Assembly (NCBI RefSeq): GCF_900110855.1
Contig: NZ_FOFA01000006.1
Coordinates: 1 to 64,000 of the forward strand
DNA from: Microlunatus flavus
GTDB lineage: Bacteria > Actinomycetota > Actinomycetes > Propionibacteriales > Propionibacteriaceae
Direction: 5' to 3'
DNA: 64,000 nt
How positions within the stretch are numbered: the stretch's first letter is position 1; each line of letters opens with the position of its first letter. The position numbers and the translations under genes are program-made. The notes below the pieces were generated by a model, which was not told the origin of the DNA, searched no databases, and saw nothing but the letters and a program-made list of their open reading frames with translations. This document shows, in pieces, positions 50,735 through 59,625 of the stretch.

Positions 50735-51373
50735 ATGTCCACGACCGCCGTCGCCACCCGCACCGCCGCCGCTCGCGCCGGGCGTCCGTCGCGCACCCTC
50801 GCCACCGTCGTGAGCCTCGTCGCCGTCCCGGCCGCGCTCGCCGTCTCCGGCCTGGTCGTCGCCCAGTCGTCGTACTCGGCTTACTCCGCCACCACCTCCC
50901 GCCCGCAGAACAACTGGTCGTCGGGCACGGTCGCCCTCACCGACGACGACAGCAACGCGGCCGCCTTCAGCGTGGCCAACGCGCGCCCGGGCGCGACCGG
51001 CAGCCGCTGCCTGGTGGTCACGAGCAACGGCAGCCTGCCGTCGGAGGTCCGCATCTACGGCGCGAACGGCACGGGGACCACCAGCCTTGCCGCGTACGTC
51101 GACCTGACCATCACGCAGGGCACCGGCGGCTCGTTCGGCTCGTGCGACGGGTTCGCGGCGCTGCCCGACGGCGCGGAGGTCTTCCGCGGCAGCCTCATGA
51201 CCTTCGGCATGGCGCACACCGGCTACGCCAACGGCGTGGGCGGGTGGAGCCCGGCCGGCACGACGCCCGAGTCGCGCACGTACAAGCTCAGCTACGCGAT
51301 CTCGCCCGACGCGCCGAACGAGACCATGGGCGGCACCGCCGGCGGCGACATCGTCTTCGAGGCGCAGAGCTGA
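50735..51373 (+). CDS. SipW-dependent TasA/CalY-like exported protein 3
   Basis: 212 residues. LATVVSLVAVPAALAVSGLVVAQ and SSYSAYSATTSRPQNNWSSGTVALTDDD give the same signal and mature start as protein 2. The domain has SRCLVV and SSCDGF-type Cys and ends VFEAQS instead of TWEAQNS. It is the most diverged of the three paralogues. Its SD lies in the leader stem. Expected to be processed by the 48091 signal peptidase. Confidence 0.85.
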   Translation: MSTTAVATRTAAARAGRPSRTLATVVSLVAVPAALAVSGLVVAQSSYSAYSATTSRPQNNWSSGTVALTDDDSNAAAFSVANARPGATGSRCLVVTSNGSLPSEVRIYGANGTGTTSLAAYVDLTITQGTGGSFGSCDGFAALPDGAEVFRGSLMTFGMAHTGYANGVGGWSPAGTTPESRTYKLSYAISPDAPNETMGGTAGGDIVFEAQS

Positions 51374-51455
51374 CCGTCCGCCTCCTGACGAACCGTCGAC
51401 CTCGGCGGCGAACTCCGACACGCAGCTGTCGCCTCGCCGTCCGAGGCTGGCGGAC

Positions 51456-51902
51456 ATGAGCGCATCCACGCACCCCACGACCACACCCACGACCCCGTCC
51501 ACCCCGTCGAGCACGACAACCCCGACGACCGCGACCGGCGCCCGCCGCTCGCTCGACGCGTGGCTGACGATGTGGAACACCGACGGCGCCATCGCGCGCC
51601 AGATCTGCGCCGACGACTTCCGGATCCACTTCGCGGTCACCGAGCGCGACGGCTCCACGCCGGCCGACGCCATCCGCACCGCCGAGGACTTCGTGGCGTA
51701 CCTCGGCTGGTGGCACCGGGAGCACGCGGGCGTCGTCTTCAGCCACGTCGCCGACGCGATCGACGCCGACCACGGTCGGCTGCTCTGGGACGTCGAGATG
51801 GACGGCGCCGTCTCGGGCGGGGTCGACGTCTTCGACTTCGACCCCGACGGCCGGGTCCGACGGGTGTGGTCGGTCGGCGGCGCGCGGAGCATGCGCTCCT
51901 GA
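51456..51902 (+). CDS. SnoaL/NTF2-like protein
   Basis: 148 residues. A 30-residue Thr/Pro/Ser-rich tail precedes an NTF2-like domain (SLDAWLTMWNTDGAIARQICADDFRIHFAVTERDG, EDFVAYLGWWHREHAGVVFSHVADAI, LLWDVEMDGAVSGGVDVFDFDPDGRVRRVWSVG). No signal peptide. Ligand or reaction unknown. The only regulator nearby is the WYL protein 42 nt downstream on the same strand. Confidence 0.82.
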   Translation: MSASTHPTTTPTTPSTPSSTTTPTTATGARRSLDAWLTMWNTDGAIARQICADDFRIHFAVTERDGSTPADAIRTAEDFVAYLGWWHREHAGVVFSHVADAIDADHGRLLWDVEMDGAVSGGVDVFDFDPDGRVRRVWSVGGARSMRS

Positions 51903-51944
51903 TGCGGCCCGCGGCCCGGCTGGTCCCCTGCGAGGCTTGAGCTC

Positions 51945-52706
51945 GTGAAGCGAGCCGAGCGGCAGTACGCCCTCGTCGACCTGCTCCGCGGGGCACGCCG
52001 GCCGTGGTCCGCCGCCCGGCTCGCCCGCGAGCTCGAGGTCTCCACGCGGACCATCGAGCGCGACCTCGCCTCGCTGCAGAACGCCGGGGTCCCCCTCTAC
52101 GCCACCCAGGGGGCGGCGGGCGGCTACGCGATCCTTCGCGAGTACTCCCTGCCGCCGCTGAACCTGGCCGAGGCCGAGTCGCTCGCGGTGCTCGCCGGCC
52201 TCGCCCTGCTCGAGTCCTCGCCGTACCAGGGAGCAGCCCGACGGGCGCGCGCCAAGATCGTCGCGGTGATGGACGAGGCGCACCGCGCGCCCGTGCAGGA
52301 GAGCCTGGCGGCGGTGCGGGTGGTCGACGCGGTCGCCCCCGCCGCCGGCGCCGTACCGCTCGGCCTCCTCTCCGACGTGATCGCCGCACGCCGCGTGGTG
52401 CGGATCGCCTACCTCGGCGAGGCCGAGGACGGCACGCCGGACACCGCGACGAGCACGGTCCGCGAGGTCGAGACGATGGGGCTGCTGAGGGCCGGCGACG
52501 CCTGGCTGCTCGCCGGCTGGTGCCGGTTGCGCAACGCGATCCGCGGCTTCCGCATCGAACGGATCACCGCCCTCGAGATCCTCGACGAGACCGCCCCGGA
52601 CCGCGACCCGGCCCTGCTCGAGGCCGACCTCGCCCGGTGGCCGACCCGGCGACTCTCCGACCCGGGTTCCGCCGTCCTCGACCCCGCGCCGTTCCGTACG
52701 CCCTGA
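51945..52706 (+). CDS. WYL-domain transcriptional regulator (YafY/DeoR type)
   Basis: 253 residues from GTG. N-terminal HTH_11 (RQYALVDLLRGARRPWSAARLARELEVSTRTIERDLASLQNAGVPLYA), central WYL domain with RRVVRIAYLGEAEDG and TVREVETMGLLRAGDAWLLAGWCRLRNAIRGFRIERI. WYL proteins bind nucleic-acid or small ligands to control DNA-damage and defence genes. It may regulate the NTF2-like gene before it; no operator was recognised. Confidence 0.9.
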   Translation: MKRAERQYALVDLLRGARRPWSAARLARELEVSTRTIERDLASLQNAGVPLYATQGAAGGYAILREYSLPPLNLAEAESLAVLAGLALLESSPYQGAARRARAKIVAVMDEAHRAPVQESLAAVRVVDAVAPAAGAVPLGLLSDVIAARRVVRIAYLGEAEDGTPDTATSTVREVETMGLLRAGDAWLLAGWCRLRNAIRGFRIERITALEILDETAPDRDPALLEADLARWPTRRLSDPGSAVLDPAPFRTP

Positions 52707-52737
52707 TCGGCCGGCCGGCCTGCGCGACGATGGCGGG

Positions 52738-53127
52738 GTGACGGTCAGCGCAGCCCAGGCCGACGCCTTCTACCGCGAGGTCGTCGAGGGGCGAACGGTG
52801 TGGACGATCCGGGACGACGCCGGCATCCCGGCCCCGCTCGACCCCTTCTCCGAGCTGCGCGCCATGCCCTTCTGGTCCCGGGAGCCCCGGGCCCGGCGCG
52901 TCGTCGACACCGTGGCCGCGTACGCCGGGTTCCGGGTCGACCTGCCGATCACGCTCGACGTGTGGTGCGAGCGGTGGCTGCCCGGTCTCGAGCGGGACGG
53001 CCTGCTGGTCGGCGTGAGCTGGAGCGGGGCGCGGGCGACGGGCTACGACACCACGCCCGCGGACATGCTCCGGAACCTGACCGCGCGGATGCCGGATCCC
53101 GCCGGCGGCGGATCGACATCAGCCTGA
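52738..53127 (+). CDS. DUF2750 family protein
   Basis: 129 residues with the DUF2750 pattern: AFYREVVEGRTVWTIRDDAGIPAP, MPFWSREPRARRVVDTVAAYAGFRVDLPITLDVWCERWLPGLERDGLLVGVSWSG. Function unknown. GTG start, 31 nt after the WYL gene, so possibly co-transcribed. Confidence 0.82.
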   Translation: MTVSAAQADAFYREVVEGRTVWTIRDDAGIPAPLDPFSELRAMPFWSREPRARRVVDTVAAYAGFRVDLPITLDVWCERWLPGLERDGLLVGVSWSGARATGYDTTPADMLRNLTARMPDPAGGGSTSA

Positions 53128-53246
53128 CGAGGAGGCGGTCCTCCGGCGCTCCCGCCGGGTCGACGCGCGTCAGGGCCCGTCGCCTGGCCCTCAGGGGGTC
53201 CCGGCCCGTCGTCTCCGGTCGAGCTCCCTCACGGAGCGGAGAGGTG

Positions 53247-53275
53247 GTGACAAGCCCGCGCGAACGGCTCATAGT
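53247..53275 (+). promoter_or_regulatory. Promoter of FG-GAP gene
   Basis: GTGACA (53247-53252), 17-bp spacer, CATAGT (53270-53275). GATCCT-GAG-AGGATC (53281-53295) is a small palindrome that includes the ribosome site of the gene and could mask it in the RNA. Confidence 0.5.
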
Positions 53276-53298
53276 GGAGTGATCCTGAGAGGATCCCC

Positions 53299-54864
53299 AT
53301 GAAGCGGTTGCTGCCTGTCGCTCTCGCCGGTCTCCTGCTCGCGTCGGGTCCCTGGTACGGAGCCGAGGCTCGGGTCGGCAGCTGCGCGTCGAACACCACC
53401 GACGTCGACGGCGGGGGTCCGGACGTGGTGCTCGGGCTGCCCTCGTACGACCTGGCCGGCAAGCCCGACGCGGGTGCGCTCGTCGTGTTCTCCGACGTGG
53501 CGGCGCCCGGCTCCGACGACCCGCGCAACCCGGTCCGGCGCACCTTGCTGACGATGGACGACATCCCCGGGCTGACGGCTCAGGCCGGTGCCCGCTTCGG
53601 TGCCGCGGTCCTCCTCGCCCCCGACTACATCCTCGGCGACGACGGGGACTACTGCTCCGAGCTCGTGGTGGGTGCTCCCGGGCAGACCGTCGACGGCCGG
53701 CAGGGCGCCGGACAGGTGTTCCGGCTGCGCGGGTCGACCAGCGGGGCGATCAGGCTGAGCGCCACGTGGGACGAGGCGTCGCTGAGCGGGCTCGGCGGGG
53801 CACAGGCCGGCGCGGCGTTCGGCTCGAGCCTGGCCGGGGTCAACGGGGGCAACGTGGTCGTCGGGGCCCCCGGGCGCGACGTCGACGGCGTCGTCGACGC
53901 CGGCTGGGTGGTGAGCGCCTCCCTGGATGGGTCCCGCGTGGCCGGACGGACCACGCAGACCGGTTCCGGCGACGGCGCGGCCGAGGCCGGCGACCGGTTC
54001 GGGGAGGTGCTGAGGATCCTGCCGACCTGCGTCGGGTCGTTCCTGGTCGTCGGCGTGCCCCACGAGGACGTCGGTCCCCGCTCGGACGCCGGCGCGGTCG
54101 TCCTCGTCGGTCCTGCCGGGACGCAGAGCCTCACGCACCAGAGCACGCCGGGTGCCGGGGACGCGGCCGAGGTCGGGGACCGCTACGGGGCTGCCCTGGA
54201 CGCGTACTTCACCGGCACCGGCAGCACGCGGAGAGGTCTGGTCGCGATCGGGGTCCCCGGTGAGGACGTGGGCACGGCCGCCGACGCCGGCACGGTCTCC
54301 TTCGCCTCCTTCCCTGCACCGCCGCAGGCCGTGTTCTCCGGCCTGGTGGGCCTGCCGGCGACCCTCGACCAGGCGTCCCCCGGCGTCGCCGGCTCCGTGG
54401 CCGCCGGCGACGCGTACGGCACCGCGGTGGCCACCGGCGGGTTCGGCCCCGGGCCCTCGCTCGACCTGGTGACCAGCAGCCCGCGTGAGGACGTGGGAAC
54501 GGTCGGCGACGCCGGTCTGGCCGACACGATCAGCCTGCGCGACGACGGCTCGGCGGACCCCGGACGTCCGGGCGCGCCCTGGACGCAGGACTCCCCCGGC
54601 GTGCCCGACCGTGCGGAGGCGGGCGACTTGTTCGGGTCCGACGTCGCCGCCGTCGGCCTGCCCCAGGCGACGGACGCCAACCTGGTCGTCGTCACGGTGC
54701 CCGGCGAGGACGTCGCCTCCGTGCCCGACGCCGGGGTGGCCCACCTCGGCGCACCACCCGGGGACCGCTCGGTGCTGCTCGTGATGCCCGTCTACCAGGT
54801 CGGGGCCGGCCTGGGCATGACGGTGGCCCGGGTGATGCCGGACAGCGTCTTCTGCGGCGCCTGA
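53299..54864 (+). CDS. Secreted FG-GAP/integrin-alpha-like protein
   Basis: 521 residues with a Sec signal peptide (LLPVALAGLLLASGPWYGAEA). Repeated units GDRFGEVL, GVPHEDVGPRSDAGAVVL, GDRYGAALDAYF, GVPGEDVGTAADAGTVSF form an FG-GAP-like propeller. The calcium loops are poorer than in the protein at 26881, so ion binding is less sure. Probably cell-surface or secreted. It is convergent with the serpin gene. Confidence 0.82.
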   Translation: MKRLLPVALAGLLLASGPWYGAEARVGSCASNTTDVDGGGPDVVLGLPSYDLAGKPDAGALVVFSDVAAPGSDDPRNPVRRTLLTMDDIPGLTAQAGARFGAAVLLAPDYILGDDGDYCSELVVGAPGQTVDGRQGAGQVFRLRGSTSGAIRLSATWDEASLSGLGGAQAGAAFGSSLAGVNGGNVVVGAPGRDVDGVVDAGWVVSASLDGSRVAGRTTQTGSGDGAAEAGDRFGEVLRILPTCVGSFLVVGVPHEDVGPRSDAGAVVLVGPAGTQSLTHQSTPGAGDAAEVGDRYGAALDAYFTGTGSTRRGLVAIGVPGEDVGTAADAGTVSFASFPAPPQAVFSGLVGLPATLDQASPGVAGSVAAGDAYGTAVATGGFGPGPSLDLVTSSPREDVGTVGDAGLADTISLRDDGSADPGRPGAPWTQDSPGVPDRAEAGDLFGSDVAAVGLPQATDANLVVVTVPGEDVASVPDAGVAHLGAPPGDRSVLLVMPVYQVGAGLGMTVARVMPDSVFCGA

Positions 54865-54885
54865 CGCGCCCGCGCCTCGTACGGC

Positions 54886-56151
54886 TCAGCGCGGGTCGAC
54901 GACGACGCCCAGCAGCAGCGGCAGCCGCAGCGCGACGTCGTGGAGCACGAAGAGGAACGGGCGGTCGACGACCAGCTCGTGGGCGGGCCCGGCGGACCCG
55001 CTCGTGGCTTCGGCGGTGACCACCGTCGCCGCGGCGGCCTCGATGCCGTTCTCGTCGAGGGCGAGGTAGCCCATGTGCTTGGCCGCCTGCAGCTTGAGCT
55101 GGTCGGTGGCCGTGAGCCCCGGGAGCTCGGCGGCGTCGGTGAACGCGGTCGTGAGCCCCAGGCCGGTCAGCGGCGGGCGCAGGTCGACGGTGGACCGCAC
55201 CGTGAACCGCGGCAGCGTCAGCTCGACGCTCTCCTGCGGGTCGCCGCCCAGCACGCCGCCGAGCCCCGACCTCCTCAGCGTGGCGAGCAGCGGGCCGACG
55301 TCGCCGTCGGGACGGACGACCGTCAGCGCCAGCTCGTCCCCGAGCAGCGGGACCCGCGCACCCTGCCAGCCCGCGCCGGAGAGGTGGCGGGGCGACGTCG
55401 CGCTCCTGATCATGGCGACCGGCACCCGCTCGGCACCACCGACCGCGAACGGGTGGTCGGCGGCCTCGTCGAAGGGGTCGGCCCACGGCGCCTTCGCGTA
55501 CAGCGCGTTCACGAGCGCGAGGGCCGTGTCGGCGTTGACCACATCCGGGGTGGCGATGCCGGTGATCTTGTCGTGGGTGCGGTCGGCCACCCAGGCGTTG
55601 ACCGCCTTGCGGGCCCCGACCTCGTCCCCGGCGAAGTCGGTGGCGTGCACGCCGGTGCCGTAGTCGGCGGCCAGCGTGTCCAGGAACGGCTGCTGCCAGG
55701 CGTAGCCGTCCTGCCCCCAGACGGCGTTGGCGAGGTCGAGCTGCACCGTGCCCTTGCGCTCCCCGGTGCCGCGCTGGCCCGTCCGCGTCGCCAGCGTCTG
55801 GTCGATCACGTTCATGCCGGCGTTCAGCTCGTCCAGCGGCGGCAGCCCGAGCGCACGGTCCATCTCGGCGGCCGTGGCGCCGGCCGCGCCGTTGCGGACC
55901 ATGGCCAGCGCGACGAGCACCGACAGGGGTGAGCACACGAGGTTCCCGGTGGCGTCGAGGCGCGTCAGGAGGTCGAGGCTGAAGCGCCCGACGGCCTCGA
56001 CCGTGGCACCCGCGCGCCCGGGCTCGGGGCGGGCCCGGATCACGTCGGCCCGTACGAGGTCGCCGGAGCCTCCGCACCCCGCGAGACCCCCGAGCAGCGC
56101 TGCGCCACCGGCGAGGGCGGCGGCCGAGGCGAGCAGGTGACGTCGCTGCAC
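54886..56151 (-). CDS. Serpin-family lipoprotein
   Basis: 421 residues. N-terminal RRHLLASAAALAGGAALLGGLAGC gives a Tat/Sec signal with lipobox LAGC. The serpin fold follows: NLVCSPLSVLVALAMVRNGAAGATAAEM, LANAVWGQDGYAWQQPFLDTLAADYG, and a reactive-centre hinge EAAAATVVTAEATSG with the terminal DRPFLFVLHD. The hinge Ala residues suit an inhibitory serpin that traps serine or cysteine proteases at the cell surface. The target protease is unknown. Confidence 0.88.
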   Translation of the reverse strand: MQRRHLLASAAALAGGAALLGGLAGCGGSGDLVRADVIRARPEPGRAGATVEAVGRFSLDLLTRLDATGNLVCSPLSVLVALAMVRNGAAGATAAEMDRALGLPPLDELNAGMNVIDQTLATRTGQRGTGERKGTVQLDLANAVWGQDGYAWQQPFLDTLAADYGTGVHATDFAGDEVGARKAVNAWVADRTHDKITGIATPDVVNADTALALVNALYAKAPWADPFDEAADHPFAVGGAERVPVAMIRSATSPRHLSGAGWQGARVPLLGDELALTVVRPDGDVGPLLATLRRSGLGGVLGGDPQESVELTLPRFTVRSTVDLRPPLTGLGLTTAFTDAAELPGLTATDQLKLQAAKHMGYLALDENGIEAAAATVVTAEATSGSAGPAHELVVDRPFLFVLHDVALRLPLLLGVVVDPR

Positions 56152-56200
56152 GCGACCACGGTAGGCCGCGACGGGTCCTCCGACGACCCCGACGGGCCGG

Positions 56201-56638
56201 CTACGTCGCGGAGCCTCGCAGGTCGTGCAGGGCCGCCGCCAGGGTGGCGAGCCGTTCGTCGCCGAGAGGTCGCGCGAGCATCCGCTCGAGCGCCCGGTCG
56301 AACACGGGACCCGCCCGACGCAGCGCGGCCGAGCCCGCCCCGGTGAGGGCGAGGACGGACGACCGGCGGTCCGTCGGATGGCTGGTGCGCTCGACCAGGC
56401 CCGCCTTCTCCAGCCGGTCCACGGCCTGGCTCGTCCCGCCCACCGTGATGGCCAGCGCCCGGGCGACGTCCTGCACCCGGCACCGGGGCGTGGCCTCGAT
56501 AACGAGCAGCGCGTTCAGCCCGCCCAGGGAGAGGTCGGCCTCGCGCTGGAGCTCCTCGTCGACGCGGTTCCACAGGATCGTCTCGAAGCGCACGAGGTCG
56601 TCGAACACCTGTCGCACCGTTCCGGAACCGCCTGCCAT
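56201..56638 (-). CDS. MarR-family transcriptional regulator
   Basis: 145 residues with a winged-helix: LSLGGLNALLVIEATPRCRVQDVARALAITVGGTSQAVDRLEKAGLVERTSHPTDRRSSVLALT. It diverges from the esterase at 56740, with a compact AT-rich promoter region between, so it probably represses that esterase. Ligand unknown, perhaps an aromatic acid as in many MarR proteins. Confidence 0.9.
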   Translation of the reverse strand: MAGGSGTVRQVFDDLVRFETILWNRVDEELQREADLSLGGLNALLVIEATPRCRVQDVARALAITVGGTSQAVDRLEKAGLVERTSHPTDRRSSVLALTGAGSAALRRAGPVFDRALERMLARPLGDERLATLAAALHDLRGSAT

Positions 56639-56669
56639 GTGACCGATGCTACTGCGAGCACTAAGTATG

Positions 56670-56698
56670 TTGCTGCTAATCTAATTACGACTTAACTT
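56670..56698 (+). promoter_or_regulatory. Esterase promoter
   Basis: TTGCTG (56670-56675), 17-bp spacer, TAACTT (56693-56698), 41 nt before the esterase ATG. AGCA-N10-TGCT half-sites flank it (near 56657-56675) and could be the MarR operator. Confidence 0.65.
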
Positions 56699-56739
56699 CT
56701 AGGGGCGAGCACCGAGCGCCCCCGACGAGAGGACCGGAC

Positions 56740-57669
56740 ATGACCCAGAAGCAGCGCGAGACCGTCGACACCCTGCTGCGCGAGGCACCTCTCGACCTGG
56801 GCGGCGACGTCGCCGTGCAGCGACCGCTGATGGAGCACCTGCTGACGGCGCAGCCGCTGCCCGACGACGTGCGCACCGCGGACGACCACCTCGGCGGCGT
56901 CCCGGTCGTCCGGGTCGAGGTTGACGGGCTGGCGACGCGGGGCACGGTCCTGCACCTGCACGGAGGCGGCTTCGCCCTCGGGACCGCGGCCAGCTCGGTC
57001 GGGCTCGCGGCCGCGATCGCCCGCCACACCGGGATGCGCGTGGTGTCGGTCGACTACCGACTCGCCCCAGAGCACCCCTACCCCGCCGCCGCGCTGGACG
57101 TGGCGGCGGCGTACGCGGCCCTCGTCGCCGAGGTGGGCGACGAGCCCGTGGTGGTGTCGGGCGAGTCGGCGGGCGGCAACCTCGCCCTCACGCTGCTCCT
57201 CGAGATCCGCCGGTCCGGTCTGCGTACGCCGGCGGCGGCCGTCCTGCTCTCGCCGATGACCGACCTGACCGTCTCGGGCGACAGCTTCAGGGCCAACGCG
57301 GACAAGGACCCGAACCTCACCGCCGCCGCGCTCGGCACCCGGTCGGCGGACTACCTGCGCCACACCGGTGTCGCGGCCGACGACCCCCGGGTCAGCCCGC
57401 TGTTCGCCGACCTGCGGGGCCTGCCCCCGCTGCTGGTCCAGGCCGGGTCGAACGAGGTGCTGCTCGACGACGCGACCCGCCTCGCGGCGCGCGCCGCCGC
57501 CGCGGGCGTGGAGGTCGTCCTCGACGTCACACCCGACGTGCCGCACGTGTTCCAGGCGTTCGCCGGCATCCTCGACGAGGGCGAGGCCGCCCTGGTCCGC
57601 CTGGCCCGCTTCGTGCACGACCACACCGGCGTGCAGACCCCGGTCGACGCCGGGGCTCCGACCGTCTGA
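56740..57669 (+). CDS. Alpha/beta hydrolase, HSL-type esterase
   Basis: 309 residues of the hormone-sensitive-lipase group: oxyanion HLHGGGFALGT, VSVDYRLAPEHPYPAA, nucleophile GESAGGNLAL, and a late DVPHVFQAF with the catalytic His. It hydrolyses short-chain esters in general. GAGG precedes the ATG. The divergent MarR probably controls it. Its 3' end overlaps the antisense tail of the dehydrogenase pseudogene. Confidence 0.92.
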   Translation: MTQKQRETVDTLLREAPLDLGGDVAVQRPLMEHLLTAQPLPDDVRTADDHLGGVPVVRVEVDGLATRGTVLHLHGGGFALGTAASSVGLAAAIARHTGMRVVSVDYRLAPEHPYPAAALDVAAAYAALVAEVGDEPVVVSGESAGGNLALTLLLEIRRSGLRTPAAAVLLSPMTDLTVSGDSFRANADKDPNLTAAALGTRSADYLRHTGVAADDPRVSPLFADLRGLPPLLVQAGSNEVLLDDATRLAARAAAAGVEVVLDVTPDVPHVFQAFAGILDEGEAALVRLARFVHDHTGVQTPVDAGAPTV

Positions 57670-58640
57670 CCGCTCGGGGCTCGAGGAGGATCTTCCCGGC
57701 CAGGCCACCCTGCTCGGCGCGGCGCAGGGCTGCGGCGGCCTGCGCGAGGGGGTAGACGGAGTCGACGGGCGCGCTGATCTCCCCCGCGGCGAGGTGGGCG
57801 AACAGGGTCTGCAGGCCGTTCGCGAGCAGGCGCCGGAAGGTGGCGAGGTCGCGGTGCCCGGCCCAGACGTCGAAGGAGGTGGCGTGGCGGCCGTTGGGCA
57901 GGAGGTTCCACGCCTGCAGCCTCGAGAAGAGGCGCAGGAAGGGGACCATCGGGTGCTTCGCGTCGACCACGCCGAGGTCGCTGAGGCTGACCAGCCGCCC
58001 TCGGCGGGCGAGCATGCGCCAGGAGGTCGTGATGCCCGGACCCCCGACGTGGTCGACGACCCCGGCGACGCCCTGCGGGGCCGAGCTCGCGGACCCGGGC
58101 GCCGACGTCCTCGCGCCGGTGGTCGATCGCCACGACACCCAGGTCGCGCAGCCGCTCCTGCTGAGAGGCTCCAGCCGTGCCGATGACCGTCAGGCCGGCC
58201 TGCAGCGCCAGCTGCACGAGGATCGAGCCGACGCCGCCGGCCGCGCCCAGCACGACGACCGTCGCCCCGCGCGGGGCGTCGATCAGGCGCAGGACCCGCA
58301 GCGCCGTCAGGCCGTTGACGATCACGGTCTCGGCCGCTCGGGCCGCGACGCCGTCGGGGACAGCGACGAGGTCGCCGGCGTCGAGCACGACGCGTTGGGC
58401 CCACCCGCCCGTCTTGGTCAGGGCGGCGACCCGCTGACCGACCCGCAGCACCCCGGAGGCGCTGCCGAGCTCCTCGACGAGGCCCACCAGGTCGTAGCCG
58501 GGCACGAGCGGGAACGGGGGCTGCTGGTAGTACTTCCCCCTCCGCATCGACTGCTCGGCGAGAGACACCCCGGTGACCTCGACGCGTACGCGGGCCTGGG
58601 CGGGCGCGAGCGGCCCGAGCTCCACGAGCCGCGGCTCGAT
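57670..58640 (-). pseudogene. MDR-type zinc-less quinone oxidoreductase, frameshifted
   Basis: The 5' part encodes VEVTGVSLAEQSMRRGKYYQQ, PFPLVPGYDLVGLVEE, GAAGGVGSILVQLALQAG; the 3' part, one frame over, GVAGVVDHVGGPGITTSWRML, GRLVSLSDLG, GGLAGKILLEP. The frames meet at about 58070-58082, where one base is extra (or two are missing). The first 15 residues of the family are also not readable in frame; only a GTG at 58625 remains. No stop follows KILLEP, so the frame runs into the antisense of the esterase. Decayed gene or consensus error. Confidence 0.75.
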
Positions 58641-58651
58641 GACACCTCGTC

Positions 58652-58953
58652 ATGTTCGGCGGGCAGTGGGACGTGACCGCCGCGGTCGAGCAGGGGGCGG
58701 TCGACGGCCACGCCACCGACGACCTCGGGCACGACGTGACGACGGTGCTCGTCGACGCCGTACGCGGCCCCGACCGCGCGGACGCAGAGCCCGACCCGGA
58801 AGACCTCACCGCCGCCGTGGCGACTGGCTGGTCCTGCACGGCTACGCGCACCAGCGCCTCGTCGCGCGCGCCTTCCCCTGGCCGCCGGGGACGACGGAAG
58901 CGGTCCTCGACCGGGCGACCGCCCACGTGCTCCCGGATCGTCCGGGGCGGTGA
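58652..58953 (+). pseudogene. Short frameshifted ORF, unknown
   Basis: MFGGQWDVTAAVEQGAVDGH.. reads to PEDLTAAVATG, then the coding-like frame moves to GDWLVLHGYAHQRLVARAFPWPPGTTEAVLDRATAHV at about 58815-58825. Sequence composition looks coding on both sides of the break. No ribosome site and no recognised family. Antisense shadows of the neighbouring pseudogene cannot be excluded, hence low confidence. Confidence 0.3.
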
Positions 58954-58998
58954 GCGACGCGCCAGGCCCGGGACGAGCCCGGGTGCGACGCGGAGTGG

Positions 58999-59487
58999 TC
59001 AGTCGGACGCAACCGCGAGCTCCCGGGCGTCGGTGAGGGCGACGAGCTGGTCGACGGTCAGCGGGACGATGGTGCGCGGGGTGCCGCCGGCGACCCACAC
59101 GGTGGCGTGCTCGCGCAGCGCGCGGTCGACCACGGTCCGGACCGGAGCGGGGTGCCCGACGGGCGCCACGCCCCCGATCGCCTGGCCCGTCACCTCCCTG
59201 ACCTGGGCGGCCGTGGCCATGACGACCGAGCCCGCGCCGACCTGGCCGGCCACGAGGTCGACGTCCACCCGGTGGCGACCGCTGGTCATCACCAGCAGCG
59301 GCTCACCGTCGGCCATGAACAGCAGGCTGCTCGCGATCGCGCCCACCGCGCAGCCGAGCGCGGCGGCGGCCTCGGCGGCGGTCCTCGTCGAGGCCGGCAG
59401 CTCGCGGACGCGGACGTCCAGCCCGGCGTCGAGCAGGTGCTGCTGCACGACCCTGCTGCGCTCCGGCAGCTCCTCGTGTCCGACCAC
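58999..59487 (-). CDS. YbaK/EbsC-family prolyl-tRNA-editing-like protein
   Basis: 162 residues from GTG with AAGGAG 7 nt upstream. The YbaK fold is clear: ELPASTRTAAEAAAALGCAVGAIASSLLFMADGEPLLVMTSG, and the nucleotide-site region GQAIGGVAPVGHPAPV followed by AGGTPRTIVPLTVDQLV. YbaK-type proteins deacylate Cys-tRNA(Pro) and related mischarged tRNAs in the cytoplasm. Next to a frameshifted ORF, convergent. Confidence 0.88.
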   Translation of the reverse strand: MVGHEELPERSRVVQQHLLDAGLDVRVRELPASTRTAAEAAAALGCAVGAIASSLLFMADGEPLLVMTSGRHRVDVDLVAGQVGAGSVVMATAAQVREVTGQAIGGVAPVGHPAPVRTVVDRALREHATVWVAGGTPRTIVPLTVDQLVALTDARELAVASD

Positions 59488-59625
59488 CAGCGGACTCCTT
59501 CCCCTCGGGCGGGCACGGTAGCGCCCGACCTGGCCCGAGCCGCACCCGTGCCCGAGGAGGGCCGCCCAGAACCCTCGTCCGCCACGTCCTCCCAGCCCGA
59601 CCCGGGCGGACCGACCCCGCACCGC

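Noticed and set aside
58418-59098. Minus-strand open frame upstream of the dehydrogenase pseudogene, considered as its missing N-terminus
   Set aside because: The segment before IEPRLVELG does not resemble the family N-terminus and would need a second frame change; left undetermined.
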